A stretch of DNA of 62,539 bases. Origin: Symbiodinium natans (Eukaryota; Sar; Dinophyceae; Suessiales; Symbiodiniaceae). Below are positions 50,560 through 62,539 of the stretch, in pieces. The position numbers were made by a program, and so were the translations under genes. The number at the start of each line of letters is the position of its first letter. Position 1 is the stretch's first letter. A model generated the notes under the pieces. That model did no database searches and was not told where the DNA came from. It saw only the letters and a list, made by a program, of their open reading frames with translations. Location of the stretch: positions 1 through 62,539 of the forward strand of contig CAJNDS010000830.1 in assembly GCA_905221605.1 (NCBI GenBank). Direction: 5' to 3'.

Positions 50560-52850
50560 CTTTAAACTGATTTCATCGAAGAGGTGTTTTTATAGGGTGG
50601 CTTAACGGAAGCTAAGAAAAGCTTGAGGGGGCTTAAAGGAGGCTGAAAGGGGTTAAGAGGGGCCTTCAAGGTGTGTCTTGGCAAGAAGAGTTTTTTTGAA
50701 AATTCTTGCAGCACTCGTTACTGCCAAGCATTTTGGTTGTCGCCTTGGTGGAAGGCACGCGACGTCTGCCGCCACCTCACTCCGGGAGAAGCGATGCGAG
50801 GTGTCGGACGCCACCTTTCTGACTTAAGAGTGTGGCGCCGCTGGACTTAGCACGGTTGAACTCGTCTCGTCCTGCAATTGATTTCTGTCCAAACGGCACT
50901 GTCAGAGGCTTTTAAAACACTTGTTTCAAAGCATTGAACTTTTCCAAGCTGCAGTTTCCACCGATGTTGACTCTGCACCCTTCTTTTCTCCTCTTCTGCC
51001 TTCAGGCCTTGCACCAAAACCTGGAGAATCTGAAACCCAAGATGAGGGGCAGCAAAATTGATCGAAAAGGTAGGGAAGCTCCAGTGACCTCCACAGTTAG
51101 AGAAAGTTCCAGTTCCAAACAAGTTCACACTTTGCCGCCTTGCTGCCTGCTGTTCCAATTTTGGGGGAAGCTGACACAAGACTTAGACTGGAACCGACTG
51201 AGAGGCTTATTTGTTTTACTTGCAACGAGGAGCTGTGAAAGCCAGATCTGGCTTCCCGTGTGTGAAAAAAACGCCGCAGCTGGGCCCAAAAATGGCTCCT
51301 AAACTTGGGTTCCAATTTGAGGCTCCAACCTGGGTGGCCTTGTATGTTCACACAGGAAATCCAAAATCTAGGGCCCATTTTTGGTGCCCAGAATTGAGCT
51401 GCTTTTGGGGTTTTTAGGGTTAATAATAATTGAAATCAACTCACAGACAAACAAGATTTTTTCTACTTGATACTGTTTGCATCAATACTCAAGAAAACAA
51501 AAAACGCCGTTCGATACGCGTGTTCTTGGCTTGCTAAACTTGTCTTTAGCTGGCATTCAAGACAAAGCAATCTTGCATTGTTCGCGTGCGATCTTTCTCG
51601 CACTGTGGAGGTCACTTCGGCTTCCCAACCTTTGGGGTTGATTTCTTGCCCTCTTTTTATGTCTCCAAATCCACACACCTTTCACCACCCGCACACTTCC
51701 ACACTTGACCAGCAGAACCCAGCCGACATACGCAAACGCACACACTTTCCTGCTCAGCGAAGCCAAAGACATGACCCGCAAACCAACCCCACTTTGCAAC
51801 CACAATGCTCACACACACACACACATCTACAACACTCTTGCACATGCACACTCAGAAAAACATTCTTATGAATATCTTTAAGTTCCGATTGCAATTTTTT
51901 CACTGTCTTTCTGGTCAATCGACATATCGGGCTGACAGCACTCACAAAACACGCCGTGACAAGTTTGTTTCTTGTAGAACAACAAGCACGGCGGTCAGTC
52001 GACGCAGTCAAGCGCAGGGTTTGGAAAAGTTGCGTTAAAGCTTAACGCGAGGGCCTGTTGGAGGAACAGAAGAAGGCATCGGATGTTTAAAGCGAACATT
52101 TAGCGTTTAAGAGACAGATGGAAGTATGGACTTATTGGAAGAGGTGCCGTTGAGTGAAGATGTGGAAGAATTTTCCATGCCCAGCCGGTGGTGAAAAAAG
52201 AAGAGAGAGAAAGACATTTAACTCCAAATGAGCACCACCGAGCGTTGCATTTGTTCCATTCTTTTTTTGTTTGGTTTTTGGGGCTTGTCTTGGTACCCGC
52301 CTTGTGTCGCACAGACACACATTTTTTTTTGATGATTCTGCCATGGGCTAGGGAACCCCACGCGAATTAATACATTACCGTGTGAAAAGAGCGAATGAAG
52401 TGAGCAAATGAAGAACAAAGAAAAAGAGAAATCGAGTGTACGCAAGAAAGTGTTTTGGAAGTGAAAGAAAAGTAGATATGAAAATTGCACAAAACAGTGA
52501 GTAAAGTAAGCAAGAACAGTTTGAATATCTTAGTGCAATTTTCTAGTACTACGTTTCCCCGTGAGCACAAAATAAGTTTGTTATAGCTTACGGACACATA
52601 GTACTATTCGTACTATTTGTGCTGTCCCAAAGATACGACGGTAGAACGAATGAATTGAATAAAGCACGTGAATTCACATGTCATGCAAAATACTTTGTAC
52701 TTTTAGTTTTGTTGTTGCTGCTGCTAATGATAGCACGTACATGAGCAACATGTAGTTAGCACGAGCGTTTTGTAGTTACAAACTTTGGTGCCTGGTGGGT
52801 AGCCAAATCTGTCAAGAAGCTGGACAGCTCAGACGGAGGATTATGCGGGG
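50560..52850. other. gene-poor sequence
   Basis: It includes a (CA)n tract (51812-51826) and AT-rich parts. Frames such as 51467-51871 plus, 50934-51302 plus and 50847-51179 minus are overlapped by opposite-strand frames and show no motif or splice-bounded exon. I see no gene. Confidence 0.4.
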
Positions 52851-52854
52851 ATGG

Positions 52855-54420
52855 TGGAGGGCTTCCGGCTTCTGCAGGAAAACGTAAGCCATTCATTTTG
52901 AGAATTTGCGCACCCTGCTTCCAAGTCTCTCCCTGAGCCCTTTCAGTTGGGCAACGCAATCTTACATGCTATTTCAAACCAGACATCTATTGTTGGTTTG
53001 GATCGGCCTGCAGTGAAACACCCGGAGGTCTCAAATGATACAAAGTGCCCAACATTTATGTACACCGCAGGAAGTGGCATGTTTGCCTTTGACCGAAACA
53101 ACATTGCTTAATTTCTTGAGATGCTCAACTCGAAAAGAGAAGAGAGCAAGCCAGCCTGCAAAGAAGAACCGGCCAACTCCCATCCCAGTTGATGTGGCTT
53201 CCCGCATTTTCTAACACAACAAATGAGGCACATGTAGCAGAGCTCGTGCTCCGTTCGTTGCCGTGAAACTCCCAGCGAGGCAGTAACACCAGGCTGTGGC
53301 GGAAGGCTGCGTTCTGAAAGTTTTTGGGCGACGCTTCCGCGCTGGTGTGAACTCGGGGGAATCTGGGCACTGTTTGTTTCCTAAGCCGAAAAGGTATGGC
53401 TCCCAAGAGCTCGACAAAGACGGCAGGGCAGAAGTACCTAAACAGGGGTTACGTCGTGTGCATAGAGCCTTTCCTAAGTGATGCAAGGTGCCGCAAAGAA
53501 CGGTGACCGGGTCTTATTGTACCGCAAAGCACAAGGCGGTACAAGCACTTGGCAACCCATGGGTTTTTGGACTAGAGCACCCTATGAGTTTCCTTGTCTT
53601 TCCGTTTTCACACGTTTTCACGCTTATAGCTCTGCTGAAACTTGAAGACACCTAAAGCGGGGTCAATGCGTGCCAGAGGAAAGTGCCTTGATAAGAAGGC
53701 AACTGACGCACACGTGATGGTTGTCTTCGCATGGCAGATATCTGTTTTGCAACCAAGCTTTTGAAGAACGATACTACTTACAGAATGCTGCAAGTGTTTG
53801 GGGCATTGGACGCTTTTGGTGATTCCCTCCTTTGGCTTCATAGCATAAGAACCACCAAACGGACTCTACAGGCAAATTCTACAGATTCTACGGACTATGG
53901 GGTAATCCTCGCACTTTGATGTGCAGATGCTCCCAAGTCAAAAGCGAGGTACCGTGTTCTTTCTGTGCACGTATTTCACCATTCGAAGCTAACGTTTTAA
54001 TTTCGTTAAAGGTCGGTCTGCCAGTCGACCCAACCGCAAGACACGGTGACGACCCGAATAAGAATCCTTGATTATTAGAGGGGCGCATGCCAGGGGCAGA
54101 GCACCTTGCTGCTGAAGCTTCTTGCAATTTCAGTAAAGAAGCTGGAAGCCGTTTTTTCTGAACTTAGGTTCTCAAGTGTACAAGAGTTTCGTTGGCAAGA
54201 TTAGCACAAACTTCTCCTGCACACAGAGTGCAGTGTCACCTCTTCGAACTTTCTTGGCCGGCATTGTTTTGGCAAGACGCCATCTCACCTGTAAAAGAAT
54301 GCGAAAAGCAAAGGATCCCAGGCGTTTTGCCACAACTGGGCGTTGGCTGGGTCAACCGGTCCTTCAGGTAGAAACGCTAGCTTCAAAGGGTGAAATAAGA
54401 TAAAATAAGTGCACAAATAC
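52855..54420. repeat. repeat cassette R, copy 1
   Basis: 52857-53000 matches 58460-58620 (GCAGGAAAACGTAAGCCATT shared). 53000-53480 matches 60010-60490 in the same order. 53600-53760 matches 60530-60700 but inverted. 54060-54420 resembles 61190-61590. The shared DNA includes frames of 60-100 codons that recur in diverged form. No family is recognised. Confidence 0.7.
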
Positions 54421-54509
54421 TGTGCTTGGCTTCTGAATCAAGAGCTTCGCATCTGCAAACAGCGCGAGAACATGCAAGGACCGTAGTCCGACGTCCTATG
54501 GGGTTGCTG

Positions 54510-54630
54510 AAGCTTAAGGCTGCAGGTATCTCGGGGCATTAACTGTTTGCTTCTAGGGCTGGGGGGGGGGGTGGGTTGAAGCTTAAGGCTACAGGGATCA
54601 GGGGCCTTAACTGTTTGCTTCTAGGTTTTC
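54510..54630. repeat. short direct duplication around a G-run
   Basis: GAAGCTTAAGGCTGCAG...TTAACTGTTTGCTTCTAGG occurs at 54510-54558 and again at 54579-54627, separated by a GGGGGGGGGTGGG run. Confidence 0.7.
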
Positions 54631-55103
54631 GAAATCTGGAGAATAACTCAGAGTGTCACGCATTCAGGGTTGCGGGCACAGGCTGGAACATAACTTTCGG
54701 GTCCAACGTTGAGAAGAAAACGGAAGCCCACCACACTAGAACATACCGCCGCAGCGAGCAGGGCGTCAGAGATGTCCCCAGGCATGGATGCTCTGGTTAC
54801 GCACATGGCAAAAAAAAAGCGAGCATCATGAACACAACGCTGCTGCGAGCCAGCTGTTTTTCGGCGCCGAAAACAACAAAAATGCCCTGTGTCCTAGGCA
54901 GGTTCGGAAAAAGCATAGTGGCATCTCAGCGATGCCCTACTAGCGAGGCGTTGCCGCGAGTCTTCTCCGGGAGGCGAAAACACTGTAAAACACGATGCGT
55001 TCGGCATGTGCGACATGGCATGGACGTTATCATCCCCCCCCCCCCCACCCACCCGCAGAAGAGCAGAAAACGCACCCGAATGGCAGGCGCCCAAGGGCGC
55101 GCT

Positions 55104-55106
55104 TTG

Positions 55107-55156
<50 letters not shown>

Positions 55157-55326
55157 GCTACTATGACTACTACTATTACTACTACTACCACTACTACTAC
55201 CACTACTTCTATTACAACAACTATTATTTTTCCTACTTCTATTCTTATTATTCTTATTACGACTACTACGACTATTACTACTACTATTATTACTACTGCT
55301 ACTACTATTATTACTGCTACTACTAT

Positions 55327-55408
<82 letters not shown>

Positions 55409-55416
55409 GCAACTAT

Positions 55417-55464
<48 letters not shown>

Positions 55465-55560
55465 TACTACTACTACAACTACCTACTTACTACTACTACT
55501 ACCTACTTATTACTATTACTACTGCTACTACTACTATTATTACTACTATGATTATTATTC
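55104..55560. repeat. (TAC)n microsatellite
   Basis: About 450 bp of TAC triplets with ACT/ATT variants, preceded by GGCAGGCGCCCAAGGGCGCGC, a border almost identical to the one preceding the TAG array at 50391. Poly-Thr and poly-Tyr frames are artefacts. Confidence 0.95.
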
Positions 55561-55587
55561 TGACGACCTAAAACACCGCTCCTGAAA

Positions 55588-55765
55588 ATCCTACGACAAC
55601 AACAACCACAACAACAACCACAACAACAAGCACAACAACCACAACAAACAACCGCAACAACAACCACAACAACAACCACAACAACAACCCACAACCACAA
55701 ACACAACAACCACAACCTAATCACAACAACCCAACAACAACCACAACAACCACAACAACCACCGC
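55588..55765. repeat. (CAACAACCA)n microsatellite
   Basis: Irregular CAA and CCA triplets following the TAC array; no coding sense. Confidence 0.9.
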
Positions 55766-56384
55766 CCACAAGCGTTGGAATTTTGCATTAGCCACTGTGG
55801 TAAAAAACATTCAAACATTTTCAAAGCGTTTTGGTCTCAGGACAGGTCCGAAGGCATTGACACATTGAAAAGTTCACAAATCCAAAACGATTCTTTTTTT
55901 TGAAAAAGTGCATTTTTCATTTTTTGAAAAAATCAACGAAAAAGAACCTGGGAAACTATTATAAATTAGTCTGATGAATTTACATTCCAGGCACACTGTG
56001 AGATTTGAAATTTTTCTGTTTTCAAGAGGGATCACAAAAGACAAAATCCAAATTTTTCTTGTTTGACGAATATGATCAACGAAACAAGCTGAAAACAAGA
56101 TGAGCCTTACTAACTTTTTGCAACTAAATCAACCAAATTGGTCTGGCTCAAAAATCGGAAATTCAACATTTCCAAAAACACCCTGCAAATACACCACGGC
56201 CAACGTGAAAAATACAGCTTTTTGTTGCAGAAACCGTTTGAAACTTATGTGTTTTTAAATTCTTGCGTGCCATCTTGTCAGTCAGAACGGAAGTTAAACA
56301 TATTTTTCAAACAAGAAGAAACATGACATGTTACGGTCTTTCACATAAAAAATCAGTTTTTGAAAATAAATTTTCTTTAACAAG

Positions 56385-56545
56385 ACTCTGACAACAAATT
56401 CTGGTTGAGACCACTGCAGAGAGCTGAACAACGACCCAGTGACACCTGAAAACGATGAAAATTCAACCCAAAAACCTTGAAAAGTGCTGAAACCTGCGTT
56501 TTTGAAAATGTGAAAAGTGCTCGGGAGAGTGCTTCGCACCAAACA
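56385..56545. repeat. dispersed repeat, copy 2
   Basis: Homologous to 30145-30335 (AACCTTGAAAAGTGCTGAAA and GAGAGTGCTTCGCACC), same orientation. Confidence 0.6.
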
Positions 56546-56854
56546 GGGGGGGGTCTTAAAGGGGGGCTTTAAAGGGGTCTCTAAAGGGGGCTTAAGGGTG
56601 GCTTAGAGCGCCATCGCTGCCCGCAGCCCGCTGGATGCACTGCTCGTCACCGAGAAGGCCGCAGGGCAGTTTACCAAGCAGTGTACGTCGACATATCATA
56701 CGGAACCGCTTATCGGTCCCCCTTGCTCAAGTGCAACACACCCACCCGGCCATTTTGAAAGGCATTCAAAGTTTTTTTTCGGCCAAATAATGCTGGACTT
56801 AGCTTTAGTCGCATCAACACCACTTCGGCAGAAAACTTGAAATTTTGAACGAAA

Positions 56855-57035
56855 AGGGTGTCTCAAGACCACTTTGACAGAAAACCCAAAAATTAACTTT
56901 GAACCAAAGGGTGTCTCAACACCAAAGGGGAGAGTGTCTCAGCACCACTTTGAGTCCAAAAGAGTGTCTCAGCGCCACTTTGACAGAAAACCCAAAATGT
57001 TGAACCAAAGGGTGTCTCAATCAACACCAAAGCAA
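56855..57035. repeat. AGTGTCTCA tandem repeat
   Basis: Irregular units built from GGTGTCTCAACACC, ACTTTGACAGAAAACCC and TTGAACCAAA repeat about six times. Confidence 0.75.
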
Positions 57036-57545
57036 GACAAACTCGACGATGCGGGGGCGGGGATCTGCGCGTACGTCTCGTACGTCAGCACCTTGTCCAC
57101 ATAGATGGGCAGCGTGCGCCAATGGCGCCCAGATAAGTCGCTTTAAAGCTGTGTTGCGCCGCTGCTTCATGGCCTTTCCCTAAGCAAAAGCCAGCAGATC
57201 AGTGAGCAGTCTTTGGCATGTGGGTGTGAGAAGAACAAACGTAGGCAAAAAAGCAAGAACGGGCTCCACGGAAAGAAAACAGCGAGAAACAACAAGCACA
57301 CGCAACCCCAACCAGAGCACGGAACCCATTCAAGCGACGGCCTAAGAGAAGCTATGTGTGGCAAAGAAGCTGCTCGAAGCGCAAGAGAGCGAAGAGATAC
57401 CCGCATCATCCATCGGAAGTATATCGAGCAATGCTTCCGTCCAACGGAGAGCATGCGTATCCAAGTTGTCACCATCGATCAAGAGGGAAGTGACGCAATA
57501 GTGTGCACTTAGTTGCGATTAGATCGCGTATCGATCCAAGAGCCA

Positions 57546-57635
57546 CAGCATGCTAAGTCAATGCTGAGGTCACAGTCTAGGTGTGTGGCCTCACCATACC
57601 GAAGGGGGCGGTCGGCCCCCCCTTTTAGTTAAGTA
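57546..57635 (+). ncRNA. possible small structured RNA (three successive hairpins)
   Basis: Three stems follow one another: CAGCAT/ATGCTG (57546-57566), TGAGGTCACA/TGTGGCCTCA (57565-57593, one G-T pair), and AAGGGGGC/GCCCCCCCTT (57602-57627). TTTTAGTT follows. The first two stems share two bases, so they may be alternatives. No known RNA family is recognised. Confidence 0.25.
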
Positions 57636-57699
57636 TGGCCTTGCCCCAACTCCTTTTGTATGCTTTCAACCGCGCACCCGTTTTCACCCCTAGGGGGGG

Positions 57700-58260
57700 C
57701 CCTACGTTTTCAACATTTCAAGAAATTCTTGCTCATCTTTGACATCCGGCCCTCAGCCATTTTCTCAGTAAACTTTCAATAAAACATTAATCATATTATG
57801 ATAAAAAATACTGAAAAAATATCATAACATTTTCCAAAGTTTTCATAAACATACAGTTTTAAAATTTTCATCCTAAAATCTTGCAAAAATATTTGTTGAA
57901 ATTGGCAAAAAACCCTTGTAAAAAACTTTGCAAAGATTTTAAGAAATGTTTTTTTTCATATAAATCTAACAATTCTTTTTGAAACTCAAGTTGCTTTTCT
58001 AAGTATTTCATTTCCTTATCTAAATGTCCCTGTTCTGCTTTTTCTATAACGCATTTTTGTTTATTTTCTCAATTCTATTTTCCCTGCTTTCCTTGATGAT
58101 TTCTGGCTTTTCTAACTCATGTTGTGCTTGTTTGTAGAGAATTTCAAACAATTCATCTTGGACCGATTTTTTCGTGTAAGTATATATACTATATGTTTTA
58201 GTTTTTCAAATTTTGAAAACTTTTCGTTGTGAACCATGTCATGAGCAGTGCGTCATGTGC
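57700..58260. other. AT-rich non-coding stretch
   Basis: Long A/T-rich sequence with no open frame over 60 codons and no repeat structure. Confidence 0.5.
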
Positions 58261-58454
58261 AGTCTGTCATGAGCGGTTGTGAGTTGATTGGTGTATTGTT
58301 GTTCAATTGTAGCATTTATGCTTCAAACTTTTTTGAGTGTTTCAATTCGTAGAGTGATCGCCATGACTGAAAATATCCAAATTGGCATTGTGTATCACTC
58401 CGTTCCAGATGGTGGAATGACCATGAGTTATCAGTTCATTCCGTGGGCTGCCGC

Positions 58455-61400
58455 GTCGGTGGAAGGCTTCCGGCTTCCTGCAGGAAAACGTAAGCCATTC
58501 ATTTTGAGAATTTGCGCACCCTGCTTCCAAGTCTCTCCCTGAGCCCCTTCAGTTGGGCAACGCAATCTGACATGCTATCTCAAACCAGGCACCTATTGTT
58601 GGTTTTGGATCGGCCTTAGCCGCTTCCAGGCTTTGATGTAAATATCCATACAGTAACTCAGTGAGACATAACAGCTTCAACACAAATCAACTGCAAAACA
58701 ACGGCACTGCGACATAGCTCTGGGACTACATCCACTCTTACATGCCTTTAGGCTTCCACTAGATGGGCATCATTCCGACGTCTTCTGCATGACATTTATG
58801 CCCTTGTCGGTTTCTCGCCTTCCTGCTCCAGGTCATCGTACCTTAAATGTACCAATACTGGCTATTTCGATTTACTTTATGGAAGGCAAGCAGTGGCAAG
58901 TCTCACAATTGGTACGAGCAGCCGTCTCATAGCATTGGCCACACACATTGCTGAAGTGTGGCGGCCAACAAAATTGTTTGCAAGAGAGCCTTATCGGGTG
59001 AGTGCCATTGTTGCCCAACCCAGAACCGGAATGTGAGGTTCAACGCATGGTGGGTGTTGGATTAGATCACCCTTTTGAGCCCGGGCGTTTAGGAGCTTAA
59101 GGGTTGCTTTTGAATTTTGAATTTTTCCTGACGGAAGGCAATTGGTTTGGGTTCAGAGTGCGCTTCTTCAGAAGTTTGTTGGTCGAGTCAGTAATTGTTC
59201 CAGTGAGATTTGCGTGTTCCACTTAGCGCCTGGTTTTGATTTGACAACGTCTTGCGTTACGTGTTTCGTCAAAGGGACTGCTTGCAGGTTGGTATTGAAA
59301 CGGCCAAAGGATGGTTCATCATCGCACGTTAAACGATGCCACGCAGGATCACGCATTATGTTGGTGGGTTTTTGAAAAATTGAGCTGCATGTTGAGTCCA
59401 ATGGGGCTTTGGACAACGCAGTGCCCCGCACACACACACACAAATATCACAAGTATCGGTTTCCACACCAAAGTTGCGACATCTTCTCTCCAAAAACTCG
59501 AGAACCTCGACTGTCAAAGTGAATCAAATGTTCCGGGCAAGGCAAAACCAGCGGGTTAGGGCGGAGGTAGGGGGGCAACTCAGCTCCACGCGGATGGATG
59601 GCAACCTTCTCCGATTTGCTGGCTCGTTGGCCTCAGCACGGCAAGCTTCATCAGGAGTCAAGAACGGCCTGTTTGTACCAATCGCATTGTGGCATGCGTT
59701 GGTAGTTTTCTCCTTGCTTGACTGTAGGCCAAACCCAAGGTAAGGCCTTAGTAGGCACTCTTGCAATGGATGATGGTTGCGACAGCGGCGGTTTTACCAT
59801 ACCGCATGGAGGAGCTGCAAGCAATTTGTCTTGAACCCTGCATGTCGTGTGCAAGTAATCAGGTTTTTCACATGGCAAAGAAAGATCCGTACGAACTGCC
59901 CCTGCACAGGAAGTGCTGTTTCGCTTCTTCGTACTCTTCTGGCACGACGAGTTTTTGGCAGGGATGCTGCACATAATTGTGTGCAGTCCATGATGTTAGT
60001 TAGGGCTGCCAGGCCAGCTTGCAGTGAAACAGCCGGAGGTTTCAAATGATTCGCGTGCGCAACATCTGCGAACACCGCGGGAAGTGGCATGTTTGCCTTC
60101 GACCGGAACAACATTGCTTGATTCCCTGACATGCTTATATACACCGAAAAGGGAAGAGAGCAAGCAGGCACATTTTTAGCCTGCGAAGAAGAACCAGCCA
60201 ACTCCCAGTTGAGGCGTTTGGCTCCCCACATTTTCTGACATGACACATGAGGCACATGTAGCCTCAGAGCTCGTGCTCCGTTCGTTTTGCAGTGAGAATC
60301 CGAGCGAGGCAGTAGAACCAGGCTGTGATAATGGAAGGCTGCATCCTGAAAGCTTTTGGGCGACGCTCCCGTGCTGGTGTGAACTCGGCGGGATCTGGGC
60401 TGACTGTCTGTTGCCCAAAGACGGCAGGGCAGCAGTACTTAAACAGGGGTTCCGTCGTGTGCATAGAGCCTTCCAAAGTGATGCAAAGCAAGGTGCCGCA
60501 AAGAACGCCGACGTGACTTCAAAAGCTCGGTTGCAAAACAGATATCTGCCATGCGAAGACGACCATCACGTGTGCGGCAGTTGCCTTCTTGTCAAGGCAC
60601 TTTTCTCTGGCACGTCTGGCCGAGCAGCTTCGCCTCATTGACCCCCGCTTTAGGTGCCTTCAAGTTCAGCAGAGCTTTGAGCGTGAAAACGTGTGAAGAC
60701 GGGAAGACGTGGAAACATGGGGAAACACAAATGGGGGACTCGGCGCTCTAGTCCAAAAACCCACGGGTCGCCAAGTGCCTGCCTTGTGCTTAGCCGAGCC
60801 AGGAATGGTTGGCGGGTGCATAGAGAGCGGCTCGCGGTTCGAGCAAGGATGCAATGAGATCCCCATTTCATGCGGCTGGGTCGACCGCCCTCGAGGTAGA
60901 AGCGTTAGTTTTCAGGGTGAAATACGCACACAAAAAAGAAAGCACTGTACCTAGCTCCGGACTTGAGAGCATCGCATCGGCAAATGATAGTTCGAGGACA
61001 TGCGAGGAACTGAGTCCGACGTGAAGTGAGCGTCGCCGTGTGTAGAGTCCGTAGAGTTAAACTGTAGAATCCGTTTTGGTGGTCCTTATGTTATGAAGCC
61101 AAAGGAGGCGGCGCTTCAACATGCCAGCGCAGCCCCAAACACTCTTGCAGCCTTCTTGATAAGGAGTATCGTTAGACCCCAATAATCCTTGATAGGCCCT
61201 GCTGACCTGTAGAGGGGCGCATGCCAGGGCGCACAACGCCTTGTGGAGCAGTGCTGGGCTGTGCCAACTTCCTAAACTGCTTGCAATTTGAGATCCAAAG
61301 TGAAGAAAGATCTCCCCGCGTTCGATAATTGGAAACAGTTTTTCTTAAACTCAGGTTCTGCACAAGTATCCGAGAGTTTCCCCCAGGGCAAGATCAGCAC

Positions 61401-61590
61401 AAACTTCCCGTGCGCACGGAGTCAAGTGTCACTTCTTCGAACTGTGTTGGCACGGCGTTGTTTCGGTCGAGGCGCAATGTCACCCATGTGGAAGAGAATG
61501 CGGGAAGCAAAGGTTCATAAAGGTTCGTTTGATTCTAGGCGTTTGCCACAGGGGCGTTGGCTGTAGAAACGTCAGATACGTTAGCTTCCA
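58455..61590. repeat. repeat cassette R, copy 2 (interrupted)
   Basis: 58460-58620 and 60010-61590 correspond to the copy at 52855-54420, but about 1.4 kb of other DNA (58620-60010) separates the two parts. Within it, 60960-61270 and 61640-61800 are related to each other (CATGCGAGGAC, GTCCGACGTGAAGTGAGC shared), so the cassette is itself partly tandem. Confidence 0.65.
58620..60005. other. unassigned DNA interrupting cassette R
   Basis: Short overlapping frames on both strands (59142-59375 plus, 59168-59443 minus, 59474-59743 plus, 59651-59974 minus) with no recognisable motif. It is either an insertion in copy 2 or a part deleted from copy 1. Confidence 0.35.
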
Positions 61591-61599
61591 AGGGTAAAT

Positions 61600-62210
61600 A
61601 AGTTAAAGAGGGCTGTGCCTAGCTCCTGACTCGAGAGCTTAGCATCCGCAAACGGCGAGGACATGCGAGGACCGTAGTCCGACGTCCGACGTGAAGTGAG
61701 CATGACCCTGTAGTCCATAGAATCCGTAGAATAAGCCTGTAGAATCCCTTGTGGTGGTTCTCAGGCTATGAAGCCAAAGTCGGTGGCACTTTGACGTGCC
61801 AGCGCAGCGTATGCGCCCGCGCAGCATTCGTTCCAGCAACATCGTAAGATTCAGCTTGCATGGGTGTGGCGCTGAATTCCGGCACAGCTGACAGATCACT
61901 CGCAATGACAGTGGCCCGCTTTCTTGAGGGCATTGGGTTGTGTATGGGGGTTTTCAGATGGGTCACCCAAAATTAAGCACCAGTCTAGTTGTGTGCAATG
62001 GCATATTGGTCCTGAAGCTTTCGGACTACTGCGTTGCGGGGGAGCATGCCTGCCCCCAGGTGTTTTCCAAATTTCGAAGCGTACTTACGCCCCAAACACC
62101 CTTGCAGCCTTCGTGATAAGCTGTTAGTTGGGCGCATGCGAAGACGTACGACGTCTTGTGGAGCAGTGCTCGGCTGTGCCAAGCTCCGGAAGCACCTGGC
62201 TCTATGACAT
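61600..62210. repeat. dispersed repeat R, right-end copy
   Basis: Matches 49310-49930 in reverse complement, including the border GTCTTGTGGAGCAGTGCTCGG. Related border sequence also lies at 61238-61265. Confidence 0.6.
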
Positions 62211-62539
62211 AATGAATGTGCCCAAGTTCGCTCGTGTACTACATGGCCTCTCGTGTGATGTCGGCTTCAACTCGTGTGTTTGACGCCGCAACTTTAGGTC
62301 GACCTCCACGCCTTGCTTCGGCATCAACCGGTTTGGAGAATTCCAAGCGTCTCCGAGATTCCAACTGCCCCCACATCCTAAACCCTTAACCATAAACCAT
62401 CATAAACCCCTTAAATCCACTCCCCGTGTTCTCCAAAAGGCGGCCCCGGGCCTGGCCCCTACAAATCGATTTTTCCATCTCCGCTTTTGATCCGCTTTTG
62501 ATCCGCTTGACGCGCTTTCTACGGCGAGTTGTCTTGCGC
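62210..62539. other. window end, no gene seen
   Basis: Unique sequence with a few degenerate CCTAAACC units (62375-62415); no exon recognised. Confidence 0.4.

Noticed and set aside
54995-55585. Poly-Thr and poly-Tyr frames of 181-196 codons
   Set aside because: They arise only from the TAC microsatellite.

Overview
The window looks like nuclear DNA of a dinoflagellate, most likely a Symbiodiniaceae-like species. The evidence is TTTAGGG (dinoflagellate-type) telomeric heptamers, exons joined at AG|G borders with GT or GC donors, fragments of the trans-spliced dinoflagellate leader, a decayed nuclear copy of mitochondrial cox1, and a dinoflagellate-style Ty1/copia LTR retrotransposon. I found no rRNA, tRNA, CRISPR or bacterial-type operon. 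No computation was run; all exon borders were read by eye and are approximate.

0.6-19.4 kb: an intron-rich gene region whose introns and spacers are filled with interstitial TTTAGGG arrays in both orientations. The unique sequence between arrays often reads as exons with no start codon. The clearest gene is a short-chain dehydrogenase/reductase on the minus strand (7150 down to 2956), with at least eight exons in the correct order. A RING-finger protein (minus, about 15.7-14.7 kb) has its eight zinc ligands split over two exons by a telomeric-repeat intron. Other exon series are a minus-strand series at 8.0-10.2 kb, a triplicated C2HC zinc-finger exon (10.3-11.6 kb), a plus-strand series (about 12.1-14.6 kb) that converges on the RING gene, and a minus-strand series (16.3-19.6 kb). 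Small palindromic MITE-like elements sit among them.

19.8-30 kb: a minisatellite, a 1-kb TTTCATCA satellite, the cox1 pseudogene, a 67-bp tandem repeat, unassigned sequence, and a degraded processed retrocopy that begins with a spliced-leader remnant. 30.7-38.7 kb: decayed mobile DNA, comprising an RNase H fragment and a tyrosine-recombinase fragment (DIRS-like), a broken pair of virus-like genes, tandem repeats and a degraded gag on the minus strand.

39.3-49.2 kb: a nearly complete copia-type LTR retrotransposon of about 9.9 kb with 5' LTR, primer-binding site, gag-protease-integrase-RT ORF, a frameshift, RT-RNase H ORF, an extra 562-codon ORF with a zinc ribbon (no function recognised), polypurine tract and 3' LTR. 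49.2-62.5 kb: gene-poor DNA with dispersed and inverted copies of an unclassified repeat cassette, long trinucleotide arrays including a (TAG)n/(TAC)n hairpin, and a possible small structured RNA near 57.6 kb.

The two points most worth following are the telomeric-repeat introns and the extra ORF of the retrotransposon.
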